Below are positions 1 to 7,487 of a DNA stretch of 17,834 nucleotides, one piece after another; the first letter of the stretch is position 1; every line of letters starts with the position of its first letter. The position numbers were made by a program, and so were the translations under genes. The notes under the pieces are model-generated. The model was not told the DNA's origin. It saw only the letters and a list, made by a program, of their open reading frames with translations, and made no database searches. The stretch covers positions 72,387 to 90,220 of the forward strand of contig DGBP01000081.1 of NCBI GenBank assembly GCA_002384855.1. Reading direction: 5' to 3'. This DNA comes from Nocardioidaceae bacterium UBA4001 (GTDB lineage Bacteria; Actinomycetota; Actinomycetes; Propionibacteriales; Nocardioidaceae).

Positions 1-120
1 TGCAGGGAGACGGCCGCCGTGTCGTTTCCCGTGTGGGGGCCTGGGATCCACCGTGCGTCCGCTCCACGACGTCGGGCAAAAATGACGAACTCGGACGGAC
101 AAGGCATGTCGTACGAGAAC

Positions 121-150
121 GTGACGACCGTCGGGGTCTCCCCGTAACCT
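121..150 (+). promoter_or_regulatory. Candidate promoter of the mce operon (weak)
   Basis: A -35-like GTGACG at 121-126 matches four of six bases of TTGACA. It is followed after 18 nt by TAACCT at 145-150, which fits the actinobacterial TANNNT -10 pattern. Transcription would start near 157, inside the palindrome at 152-181, leaving a leader of about 108 nt before mceG. This is pattern matching by eye in GC-rich DNA and no start site is known. An upstream ribosomal-protein promoter reading into the cluster is an alternative. Confidence 0.3.
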
Positions 151-151
151 C

Positions 152-181
152 CCCATCGTTTACTCGTTGGTAATCGAGGGG
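152..181. promoter_or_regulatory. Imperfect palindrome, candidate operator of the mce operon
   Basis: Two 12-nt arms (152-163, CCCATCGTTTAC; 170-181, GTAATCGAGGGG) are complementary at 10 of 12 positions around a 6-nt centre (TCGTTG). The inner TTAC/GTAA is AT-richer than the surroundings. Size and symmetry suit a dimeric regulator such as a TetR or GntR/FadR-type protein; mce operons are often controlled by such regulators. It lies just downstream of the candidate -10, so a bound protein could block initiation. No regulator gene is in the window. It could also simply be a leader hairpin. Confidence 0.45.
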
Positions 182-190
182 AGAAGGTGT

Positions 191-221
191 GGCACCGCGC
201 ACATCGCCGTGCGCGGGTGCC
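191..221 (+). promoter_or_regulatory. Strong bulged stem-loop in the mceG leader
   Basis: GGCACC + GCGCAC (191-202) pairs with GTGCGC + GGTGCC (209-214 and 216-221). This gives a 12-bp GC-rich stem with one bulged G at 215 and a 6-nt loop (203-208). It ends 29 nt before the mceG ribosome binding site (AAGGGAGGA, 251-259). No T tract follows. It may be a U-less actinobacterial terminator for an upstream transcript, an attenuator, or an mRNA-stabilising 5' hairpin. The sequence alone does not decide between these. Confidence 0.55.
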
Positions 222-264
222 GTGATCGGCGACACACACGTCTGATGGACAAGGGAGGACGCTC

Positions 265-1218
265 GTGGGCGTCGAGATCAAGGTGGACGGGCTGACGAAG
301 TCCTTCGGCAGGGACCTCATCTGGAAGGACGTCTCCCTGACGATCCCTGCCGGGGAGATCTGCGTCATGCTCGGTCCCTCCGGCACCGGCAAGTCGGTGT
401 TCCTCAAGACCCTCATCGGCCTGCTCAAGCCGGACACCGGCCATGTCGTGATCGAGGGCACGGACATCGCGAACTGCTCCGAGCGCGACCTCTACGAGAT
501 CCGCAAGCTGTTCGGCGTGCTGTTCCAGGACGGCGCGATGTTCGGCTCGATGACCCTCTACGACAACGTCGCCTTCCCGTTGCGCGAGCACACGAAGAAG
601 TCCGAGTCCCAGATCCGCGACATCGTCATGGAGAAGATGGAGCTGGTCGGTCTGCTCGGCGCCGAGACGAAGCTCCCGGGTGAGATCTCCGGCGGTATGC
701 GCAAACGAGCCGGCCTGGCCCGCGCGCTGGTGCTCGACCCCGAGATCGTGCTCTTCGACGAGCCCGACTCCGGTCTCGACCCGGTCCGCACGTCGTTCCT
801 CAACCAGCTGATCGTGGACCTCAACGCTCAGATCGACGCGACGTTCCTGATCGTCACCCACGACATCAACACCGCACGGACGGTGCCCGACAACATCGGC
901 CTGCTCTACCACAAGCACCTGGCGATGTTCGGCCCCCGCGAGATGCTGCTCTCCTCCGAGGAGCCGGTGGTCCGGCAGTTCCTCAACGCGCAGCGGGTCG
1001 GCCCGATCGGGATGTCCGAGGAGAAGGACGCCGACGAGCTTGCCCAGGAGAAGGACCAGGAGCTGCCCCCGCTGCCGCCGATCCCGCTGCAGCTCGAGCC
1101 CTCCAACGGCGTCCCGCGCCGCGGCCAGCGCGAGCCGGGCGCGTGGTGCCGGGAGCACGGCGTGACCCCGCCCCCGGGCTCGTTCGAGGACAACATGTCG
1201 ATGGCGACCGGGGCCTGA
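265..1218 (+). CDS. mceG: Mce transporter ATPase MceG (Mkl), ABC family
   Basis: Cytoplasmic ATP-binding subunit predicted to power lipid import by the Mce complex encoded downstream. The 317-residue protein has a full ABC nucleotide-binding domain: Walker A GPSGTGKS at 37-44, Q-loop Gln88, signature ISGGMRKRAG at 141-150 (the SGGM form seen in MlaF/Mkl proteins), Walker B IVLFDEP at 161-167, D-loop SGLDP at 169-173 and H-loop His199. All key residues are intact. Residues from about 245 form an acidic then Pro-rich C-terminal extension, as in mycobacterial Mkl. The GTG start is set by AAGGGAGGA at 251-259. The first permease gene begins 2 nt after the stop. In M. tuberculosis mkl is unlinked from the mce operons; here it heads one. 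Confidence 0.93.
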   Translation: MGVEIKVDGLTKSFGRDLIWKDVSLTIPAGEICVMLGPSGTGKSVFLKTLIGLLKPDTGHVVIEGTDIANCSERDLYEIRKLFGVLFQDGAMFGSMTLYDNVAFPLREHTKKSESQIRDIVMEKMELVGLLGAETKLPGEISGGMRKRAGLARALVLDPEIVLFDEPDSGLDPVRTSFLNQLIVDLNAQIDATFLIVTHDINTARTVPDNIGLLYHKHLAMFGPREMLLSSEEPVVRQFLNAQRVGPIGMSEEKDADELAQEKDQELPPLPPIPLQLEPSNGVPRRGQREPGAWCREHGVTPPPGSFEDNMSMATGA

Positions 1219-1220
1219 CC

Positions 1221-2006
1221 ATGTCCTCCCTCACCTCCGCGAAGGTGCTCGCGCCGATCGGCACCGCAGGCAAGCTGTTCGCCTTCGGTCTCGACGTGAT
1301 GCGCGCGCTCTTCAGACGTCCCTTCCAGCTGCGGGAGTTCCTGCAGCAGGCGTGGTTCATCGCCTCGGTCACGATCGTGCCGACCGCGCTGGTCGCGATC
1401 CCGTTCGGCGCGGTGATCGCCCTCCAGGTCGGTGGGCTGATCAAGCAGTTCGGCGCCCAGTCCTTCACCGGGTCCGCCGCGGTGCTCGCCGTGGTCCGCG
1501 AGGCGGGCCCGATCGCGACCTCGCTCCTCATCGCCGGCGCAGGCGGGTCGGCGATCGCCGCCGACCTCGGTGCGCGGAAGATCCGCGAGGAGCTCGACGC
1601 GATGATGGTGCTCGGCATCGACCCGATCCAGCGGCTCGTCGTGCCCCGGGTCCTGGCCACCATGCTCGTCGCGGTCTTCCTCAACGGCCTGGTCAGCGTG
1701 GTCGGCGTGGCCGGTGGCTACGTCTTCAACGTGGTCCTGCAGGACGGAACGCCAGGGGCCTATCTCGCCAGCTTCACCGCGCTGGCCCAGCTTCCGGACC
1801 TGTGGCAAGGCATGGCGAAGGCCCTGGTGTTCGGCCTGATCGCGGCCATCGTGGCCTGCTACAAGGGCATGAACGCCGCGGGAGGCCCCAAGGGCGTGGG
1901 TGACGCCGTGAACGAGGCGGTCGTCATCACGTTCATGCTTCTGTTCGTCGTCAACTTCGTGATGAGCGCGATCTACTTCCAGCTCGTCCCGCCGAAGACC
2001 GGTTGA
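1221..2006 (+). CDS. yrbEA: Mce permease subunit YrbE-A (MlaE family)
   Basis: Integral membrane permease of the Mce transporter, expected to pair with the next gene product and bind MceG. The 261-residue length is normal for MlaE/YrbE. Hydrophobic segments lie near 45-70, 85-115, 145-170, 200-218 and 233-253. The family signature is present: REAGPIATSLL at 93-103, then GGSAIAADLGARKIREELDAM at 108-128 in two halves around Asp115, leading into the LGIDP coupling segment at 131-135. The reading frame stays open upstream to a GTG at 1143 inside mceG. The ATG at 1221, 2 nt after the mceG stop, gives the family N-terminus and is preferred. The ribosome site is weak (GGGG at 1210-1213), suggesting translational coupling to mceG. 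Confidence 0.92.
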   Translation: MSSLTSAKVLAPIGTAGKLFAFGLDVMRALFRRPFQLREFLQQAWFIASVTIVPTALVAIPFGAVIALQVGGLIKQFGAQSFTGSAAVLAVVREAGPIATSLLIAGAGGSAIAADLGARKIREELDAMMVLGIDPIQRLVVPRVLATMLVAVFLNGLVSVVGVAGGYVFNVVLQDGTPGAYLASFTALAQLPDLWQGMAKALVFGLIAAIVACYKGMNAAGGPKGVGDAVNEAVVITFMLLFVVNFVMSAIYFQLVPPKTG

Positions 2007-2017
2007 GGTAGGGAGAC

Positions 2018-2857
2018 ATGGCAGACGTCGGTACCACCCTCAAGGCGGTCTACAGGAGGCCTCTCGGCTTCCTGGACATGCTGGGCTCCCAGCTCGCGTT
2101 CTACCTCAAGGCGATCGCCTGGACGCCGCGCACGGTGCGTCGCTACAAAAAGGAGATCATGCGCCTCCTGGCCGAGGTCACCCTCGGCTCCGGCGCCCTC
2201 GCCGTCATCGGCGGCACGGTGGGCGTGATCACCGCGATGTCGTTCTTCACCGGCACCGAGGTGGGTCTTCAGGGCTACGCCGCCCTCAACCAGATCGGCA
2301 CTGCGGCCTTCTCCGGCTTCGTGTCTGCCTACTTCAACACCCGCGAGATCGCCCCGCTGGTGGCGGGCATCGCGCTCGCCGCGACAGTGGGTTGCGGCTT
2401 CACCGCCCAGCTCGGCGCGATGCGGATCTCCGAGGAGGTCGACGCCCTCGAGGTGATGGCGATCCCGTCGATGCCGTTCCTGGTCACCACCCGGATGGTC
2501 GCCGGTCTGATCGCGATCGTGCCGCTGTACGTCGTCGGCCTGATGTCGTCGTACTTCGCCACCCGGTTGACGGTCACGCAGTTCTTCGGCCAGAGCGCCG
2601 GCACCTACGACCACTACTTCAACCAGTTCCTCCCACCGGGCGACGTCCTCTGGTCCTTCGGCAAGGTGCTGGTCTTCGCCGTCGTGGTGATCCTGATCCA
2701 CACGTACCACGGCTACCACGCCAAGGGCGGTCCCGCGGGCGTGGGCGTGGCCGTGGGCCACGCCGTGCGGACCTCGATCGTCGCGATCAACGTCATCGAC
2801 CTCTTCCTGTCGATGGCGATCTGGGGCACCACGACCACGGTCCGGCTGGCGGGGTAG
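2018..2857 (+). CDS. yrbEB: Mce permease subunit YrbE-B (MlaE family)
   Basis: Second MlaE-type permease, predicted to form the YrbEA/YrbEB heterodimer through which lipid reaches the cytoplasmic side. The protein is 279 residues. Hydrophobic stretches lie near 57-78, 110-130, 155-182, 212-230 and 252-272. The permease signature is visible as NTREIAPLVAGIALAATVG (107-125) and the coupling region EEVDALEVMAIPSMPF (139-154), where AIP replaces the GID of YrbE-A, as usual in B-type subunits. An AGGTAGGGAGA ribosome site at about 2006-2016 precedes the ATG by one base, so the effective core is GGTAGGG. The gene sits 11 nt after yrbEA and 4 nt before the first mce gene. Confidence 0.92.
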   Translation: MADVGTTLKAVYRRPLGFLDMLGSQLAFYLKAIAWTPRTVRRYKKEIMRLLAEVTLGSGALAVIGGTVGVITAMSFFTGTEVGLQGYAALNQIGTAAFSGFVSAYFNTREIAPLVAGIALAATVGCGFTAQLGAMRISEEVDALEVMAIPSMPFLVTTRMVAGLIAIVPLYVVGLMSSYFATRLTVTQFFGQSAGTYDHYFNQFLPPGDVLWSFGKVLVFAVVVILIHTYHGYHAKGGPAGVGVAVGHAVRTSIVAINVIDLFLSMAIWGTTTTVRLAG

Positions 2858-2861
2858 CGCC

Positions 2862-4190
2862 ATGGTGAACCGACAGTCCCGCGGCTACCGGGCGGCCGTC
2901 ACGATCGAGCACCGGGTGCTCGGCGTGGCGTTCCTCGCCCTGCTCCTGCTCGCGGCCTGGTTCACCTACGCGGTGTTCAACAAGAGCTTCACCGACTACG
3001 ACGAGGTGACCCTCAAGGCGTCGAAGATCGGCCTGCAGCTGCCCGACCGGGCCGACGTCAAGGTCCGTGGGGTCATCGTCGGCGAGGTGATCGGCACCGA
3101 GACGACCGGAGAGGGCGCGACGCTGACGCTCGGGCTCTACCCGGAACGGCGCGATGTCGTGCCCGCGGGCACCACGGCGCGCATCGAGCCCAAGACGCTG
3201 TTCGGTGAGAAGTACGTCGCCCTCGAGGCGGCCCCGAGCGGCAGGCGCCAGGAGCCGATCCGGCCGGGCGCCGTCATCGAGCAGGCAGACCTCTCGATGG
3301 AGGTCGAGCAGGTGCTGACCGACATCTACCCGCTGCTGCGCACGGTCCAGCCGGCGGAGATGAACTACACCCTCACCTCGTTGGCCACCGCCCTCGAGGG
3401 TCGTGGTGAGGCTCTCGGCGCCAACCTGGCCACGCTCGAGGACTACCTGCGGCGGACCAACCCGCAGATCCCCGCCCTCGTCGAGGACCTCAGGCTGCTG
3501 AGCGACACCTCGGAGGTATACCGAAGCGTGGTCCCGAAGGTGGCGCGGATGCTCCGCAACAGCGTCACCACGGGGAACACGTTCATCCAGAAGGAGCAGA
3601 AGATCCAAGCCCTGTTCGCCGACGTGGCCGCCTTCTCGTCGACCTCGAGGGACTTCCTCGAGGCACACGGGGACAACATCATCCGCCTCGCGGAGCTCGG
3701 AGCCCGCCAGCTCCCGCTCTACGAGAAGTACGCCCCGCAGTACCCCTGCCTGTTCTACGGCATCGTCAAGGCGGCACCGCGGCAGGCCGAGACCTTCCGC
3801 GGCTACACGCTGCACATCAACCTCGAGGCGTTGCCGAGCCAGCCGCGCGGTTACGGCGCCCAGGACGACCCGGTCTACGGCGACAAGCGCGGTCCGATCG
3901 ACCTCGACCAGTGCTGGCGCAGCTACCGCGACGAGGAGTGGAACCAGGACAACCTCCCGCCGCAGTCGCTGGTGCCCGACCTCGTCGACGGCGTGGACGA
4001 GCCCACCGGGAAGAACCGGCCGGCCCCCGTGCTGGACCTGACCTCGGGCTTCGCCGGGAGCGGCGCCGAGCGGGCCGTGGTGAACACCGTGGCCTCCCCG
4101 GTGCTCGGCGTGCCGGTCGGCTCGGTCCCGGACGTCGCCTCCCTGCTGTTCGGCCCGCTGGCCCGGGGCGCGGAGGTGGAGCTGCGATGA
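2862..4190 (+). CDS. mceA: MceA-type MCE protein, copy 1
   Basis: Predicted subunit of the membrane-anchored MCE tube that binds and moves lipid across the envelope. The 442-residue protein has a basic N-terminus, one membrane anchor (about 19-37, VLGVAFLALLLLAAWFTYA) and an MCE/MlaD domain at about 46-122, with the VRGVIVGEV strand (68-76) and IEPKTLFGEKYVAL (108-121). A long, largely helical region runs to about 290, followed by a C-terminal tail ending in LLFGPLARGAEVELR. It is first of the MCE genes, the usual mceA position. The next gene product is a close paralogue: by eye about 45 of 60 residues match from His17. The ATGA overlap with that gene (4187-4190) indicates coupled translation. 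Confidence 0.88.
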   Translation: MVNRQSRGYRAAVTIEHRVLGVAFLALLLLAAWFTYAVFNKSFTDYDEVTLKASKIGLQLPDRADVKVRGVIVGEVIGTETTGEGATLTLGLYPERRDVVPAGTTARIEPKTLFGEKYVALEAAPSGRRQEPIRPGAVIEQADLSMEVEQVLTDIYPLLRTVQPAEMNYTLTSLATALEGRGEALGANLATLEDYLRRTNPQIPALVEDLRLLSDTSEVYRSVVPKVARMLRNSVTTGNTFIQKEQKIQALFADVAAFSSTSRDFLEAHGDNIIRLAELGARQLPLYEKYAPQYPCLFYGIVKAAPRQAETFRGYTLHINLEALPSQPRGYGAQDDPVYGDKRGPIDLDQCWRSYRDEEWNQDNLPPQSLVPDLVDGVDEPTGKNRPAPVLDLTSGFAGSGAERAVVNTVASPVLGVPVGSVPDVASLLFGPLARGAEVELR

Positions 4191-5488
4191 GCGCCCGCTC
4201 CCTCCTCGCTGCAGGTGGTCACCGCGTGCTCGGTGTCGCCTTCCTCGTCCTGCTCCTGCTCGGGGTCTGGGCGACGTACTCCGTGTTCACGAAGAAGTTC
4301 GTCGACTACGTGCCGGTCACGCTGCGCAGCTCCAAGATCGGCCTGCAGCTGCCGATGCTCGCCGACGTGAAGATCCGCGGGGTGATCGTCGGCGAGGTCC
4401 GCGAGATCACCACCGACGGTGACGGTGCGCGCCTGGCGCTGGCGATCCAGCCCGGCAGGACCGACCAGATCCCGGCGAACGTCACGGCGCGGATCGAGCC
4501 CAAGACCCTCTTCGGCGAGAAGTACGTCGCCCTCCAGGTGCCCGAGCAGCCGGAGTCCGCCCGCATCGCCGCGGGCGCGGAGATCGTCGAGTCGGAGGTC
4601 TCGATGGAGGTCGAGCAGGTGCTCAACGACCTCTACCCCTTCCTGAGGACCGTGCAGCCGGCCGAGCTCAACTACACGCTCACCGCCCTGGCCACGGCGC
4701 TCGAGGGCAGGGGAGAGGCGATCGGTGAGAACCTCGAGATCCTCGACGGCTACCTCCGTCGCACCAACCCGCAGCTGCCCGCGCTGATGGAGGACCTGCG
4801 GATGCTCGGCGAGGTCTCCGACAACTACCGCGCGGTGATGCCCGAGGTGGCACGGCTGCTGCGCAACAGCGTGACGACCGGCAACACCTTCGTCGAGAAG
4901 GAGCAGAAGATTCAAGCACTGTTCACCGACGTGGCCGCGTTCTCCTCGACCTCGCGCGACTTCCTCGAGGCCAACGGGGACAACATCATCCGCCTCGGCG
5001 AGCTGAGCGTCCCGCAGTTGCGGCTCTACGAGAAGTACGCCCCGGAGTACCCCTGCCTGGTGCAGGGCATGGCCCGCTGGATCCCGCAGATGAACAGCGG
5101 CTGGCGCGGACACACCCTGCACATCAACCTGGAGACCGTCCCGACCCAGCCGACCGGCTACTCGCCGGCCGACGACCCGGAGTACAACGCCAAGAACGGC
5201 CCGCACTGCGAGACGCTGCCGAACCCGCCGCACTCGCAGGCCAACCCCGCGCCGCAGCCGCGCATGTCCACCGTCGACGACGGCGTCGAGGACGGGCACG
5301 GCAAGTTCCGGCCGCGGTCGGCGCCCGGTTTCGACCTGACCTCCGGCTACGCCGGCACCGCGGCCGAGCGGTCGGTGGTCGACGCGATCGCAGCACCTGT
5401 GATGGGAGTTCCCATGGACGGCGTCCCCGATGTGGCCACCCTGCTCTTCGGCCCCATGGCGCGTGGAGCGGAGGTGAGTGTGCGATGA
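4187..5488 (+). CDS. mceA: MceA-type MCE protein, copy 2 (tandem paralogue)
   Basis: A second MceA-type MCE subunit, 433 residues, with the same plan as its neighbour: anchor at about 13-33, MCE domain at about 40-116 containing IRGVIVGEV (63-71) and IEPKTLFGEKYVAL (103-116), a helical stretch, and a shared C-terminal block ending LLFGPMARGAEVSVR. It differs mainly by a Pro/Asn-rich insertion before that block (around 340-365). The frame is open upstream to 3911, but that part overlaps copy 1 and reads as Arg/Pro-rich shadow. The ATG at 4187 is preceded by GGAGG at 4172-4176 and overlaps the previous stop. It could occupy a position of its own in the complex or substitute for copy 1. Calling it MceA rather than MceB rests on similarity to copy 1 and on the MceB-like next gene. 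Confidence 0.86.
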   Translation: MSARSLLAAGGHRVLGVAFLVLLLLGVWATYSVFTKKFVDYVPVTLRSSKIGLQLPMLADVKIRGVIVGEVREITTDGDGARLALAIQPGRTDQIPANVTARIEPKTLFGEKYVALQVPEQPESARIAAGAEIVESEVSMEVEQVLNDLYPFLRTVQPAELNYTLTALATALEGRGEAIGENLEILDGYLRRTNPQLPALMEDLRMLGEVSDNYRAVMPEVARLLRNSVTTGNTFVEKEQKIQALFTDVAAFSSTSRDFLEANGDNIIRLGELSVPQLRLYEKYAPEYPCLVQGMARWIPQMNSGWRGHTLHINLETVPTQPTGYSPADDPEYNAKNGPHCETLPNPPHSQANPAPQPRMSTVDDGVEDGHGKFRPRSAPGFDLTSGYAGTAAERSVVDAIAAPVMGVPMDGVPDVATLLFGPMARGAEVSVR

Positions 5489-6522
5489 GCCTGCTGGACA
5501 AGCGGACCGCGGGCGACGCGGTCAAGCTGCTGATCTTCATCGTGGTCACGACCGTGGCCACCAGCCTGCTGGTGGTGACGATCGGCAACCTGTCTTTCAA
5601 CGCCACCAACGAGTACAAAGCGGTCTTCAGCAACGCGACCGGCGTCGTGAAGGGCGACGACATCCGGATCGCGGGCGTGAAGGTCGGCTCGGTCAAGGAC
5701 GTCGAGATCCACGACGTCGACAAGGCGATCGTGACCTTCGACGTCGACGAGGACTCACAGGTGACCGCCGGCACCAACGCCACGATCAGGTACCGCAACC
5801 TGGTCGGTCAGCGCTACATCGCGCTGACCCAGGGCGTCGGCAGCCCCTCGATCCTCCGGGACGGGGCAACCATCCCCCTCTCACGCACGTCCCCGGCGCT
5901 CGACCTGACGGTGCTCTTCAACGGCTTCAAGCCGTTGTTCGAGGCGCTCTCGCCCGAGGACGTGAACAAGCTGTCCTACGAGATCATCACGGTCTTCCAG
6001 GGCGAGGGCGGCACGCTGGAGAGCTTGCTCGCCCACACCGCTTCGGTGACCAGCACGCTGGCCGGTCGGGACCGGCTGATCGGCGACCTCATCGACAACC
6101 TCAACGAGACGATGGTGACCCTCGGCAACCGGGACGAGGAGCTCTCCCAGCTGCTGATCCGGCTGCGGCAGTTCGTCTCCGGGCTCTCCCAGGACCGGGA
6201 GGCGATCCTCGGGTCGCTCGAGTCGATCTCGGCGCTCACCGTCGAGACCTCCGACCTCGTCACCGGGATCCGCGAGCCGCTGGCCAAGGACGTCAAGGAG
6301 CTACGGCGGGTGGCCGGCACCCTGGACCGCAACAAGGCCGAGGTCGACCGGGCCCTCCAGGTACTGCCGATCAAGCTCGAGAAGATCGGGCGCACGGCGA
6401 TCTACGGCTCCTGGTTCAACTTCTACCTGTGCAACTTCGAGGGCCAGGTCAGGCTGCCCGACGGCACGGTGGTGGACAACATCCAGTACGACGTCAATGC
6501 GGCAAGGTGTGATCTCGGATGA
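5485..6522 (+). CDS. mceB: MceB-type MCE protein
   Basis: MCE-tube subunit of 345 residues. The membrane anchor lies at about 13-34. The MCE domain at about 43-117 contains RIAGVKVGSV (61-70) and RYRNLVGQRYIAL (102-114). A helical region spans about 130-300. The C-terminus reads IYGSWFNFYLC, the pattern I associate with MceB proteins, and holds two cysteines (316 and 342) that could form a disulfide. GGAGGTGA at 5470-5477 precedes the ATG, which overlaps the previous stop as ATGA. The 3' end overlaps the next gene in the same way (6519-6522). In a six-gene mce operon this gene would come second; here it comes third because of the MceA duplication. Confidence 0.87.
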   Translation: MSLLDKRTAGDAVKLLIFIVVTTVATSLLVVTIGNLSFNATNEYKAVFSNATGVVKGDDIRIAGVKVGSVKDVEIHDVDKAIVTFDVDEDSQVTAGTNATIRYRNLVGQRYIALTQGVGSPSILRDGATIPLSRTSPALDLTVLFNGFKPLFEALSPEDVNKLSYEIITVFQGEGGTLESLLAHTASVTSTLAGRDRLIGDLIDNLNETMVTLGNRDEELSQLLIRLRQFVSGLSQDREAILGSLESISALTVETSDLVTGIREPLAKDVKELRRVAGTLDRNKAEVDRALQVLPIKLEKIGRTAIYGSWFNFYLCNFEGQVRLPDGTVVDNIQYDVNAARCDLG

Positions 6523-7487
6523 GCGTTCCCTTCCGCGAGCGAAACCCCGTCATCGTCGGGGCGATCAGCCTTGCCGTGATCGCAGCCATGATCCTCGCCG
6601 CCTTCAAGGCCGAGTCTCTCCCGCTGATCGGCGGTGGCGACACCTACTACGCCGCGTTCAGCGAGGCGGGCGGTCTCAAGGCCAACGACGAGGTCCGGGT
6701 CGCCGGCGTACGCGTCGGCAAGGTGCAGTCCGTCGACCTCGACGGCGACCATGTCCGGGTCGAGTTCAACGTCGAGAACGGCGTCGAGCTCGGCGACTCC
6801 ACGCGCGCCGCGATCAAGGTCAAGACGCTGCTCGGCGCGATGTTCCTGGCCCTGGAGCCGTCCGGCAGCGGACAGCTCGAGGAGGACTCGGAGATCCCGG
6901 TCGACCGGACCAGCTCGCCGTACGACGTCGTCGACGCGTTCAGCGGACTGGCCAGCACGTCCGAGCGCATCGACTCCGACCGGCTGGCGAGCAGCCTCGA
7001 CACATTGTCGGCCCTGATGGAGAACACCCCCGAGGAGTTCCAGGGGGCGCTGAAGGGCATGTCCGCACTGTCGCGCAACATCGCCGCCCGTGACGCCGAG
7101 CTCAACGAGCTGCTGGGCAACATGCAGAAGGTCTCCCGGGTACTCGCCGACCGCAACGGCGACCTCGTCGAGCTCATGGAGGACGGCGACAAGCTGTTCC
7201 GCGCGCTGGTCGCCCGGCGCGAGGCCATCCACAACCTGCTCGTCGCGACCAGCCAGCTCTCCAAGGAGCTCACCCTGCTCGTCGAGCAGACCCGCGCCGA
7301 CCTGAAGCCGGCGCTGCAGCACCTCGACAGCGTCCTGGACATGCTGAACAAGAACCAGGAGAACCTCGACAACAGCCTGCGGCTGATGGCGCCGTTCTAC
7401 CGGGTCTTCGCCAACACACTCGGCACGGGGCCGTGGTTCGACACCTACATCCAGAACTTTCCCCCGACCGCGACCGGAGGCAACTGA
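6519..7487 (+). CDS. mceC: MceC-type MCE protein
   Basis: MCE-tube subunit of 322 residues, short for an MceC because it lacks a long Pro-rich tail. The anchor is at about 11-29. The MCE domain at about 42-113 contains RVAGVRVGKVQSV (60-72) and IKVKTLLGAMFLAL (99-112). A helical, Asp/Glu/Leu-rich stretch runs from about 140 to 290. The C-terminal RVFANTLGTGPWFDTYIQN matches the ending I associate with MceC proteins and supports the subtype. The ATG overlaps the mceB stop (ATGA); AAGGTG at 6504-6509 is the likely ribosome site. The stop shares one base with the mceD start (TGATG, 7485-7489). Confidence 0.86.
   Translation: MSVPFRERNPVIVGAISLAVIAAMILAAFKAESLPLIGGGDTYYAAFSEAGGLKANDEVRVAGVRVGKVQSVDLDGDHVRVEFNVENGVELGDSTRAAIKVKTLLGAMFLALEPSGSGQLEEDSEIPVDRTSSPYDVVDAFSGLASTSERIDSDRLASSLDTLSALMENTPEEFQGALKGMSALSRNIAARDAELNELLGNMQKVSRVLADRNGDLVELMEDGDKLFRALVARREAIHNLLVATSQLSKELTLLVEQTRADLKPALQHLDSVLDMLNKNQENLDNSLRLMAPFYRVFANTLGTGPWFDTYIQNFPPTATGGN

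Noticed and set aside
1..147. Reading frame open from the window edge to TAA at 145-147, with an internal ATG at 82 giving a 21-residue peptide
   Set aside because: The ATG has no ribosome binding site and the sequence does not resemble the RplL C-terminus expected upstream or any protein I recognise. Open frames of this length occur by chance in GC-rich DNA.
3911..4186. Extension of the second MceA-type gene upstream to 3911
   Set aside because: The 92 added residues are Arg/Pro/Gly-rich, overlap the first MceA gene in another frame and would bury the membrane anchor.
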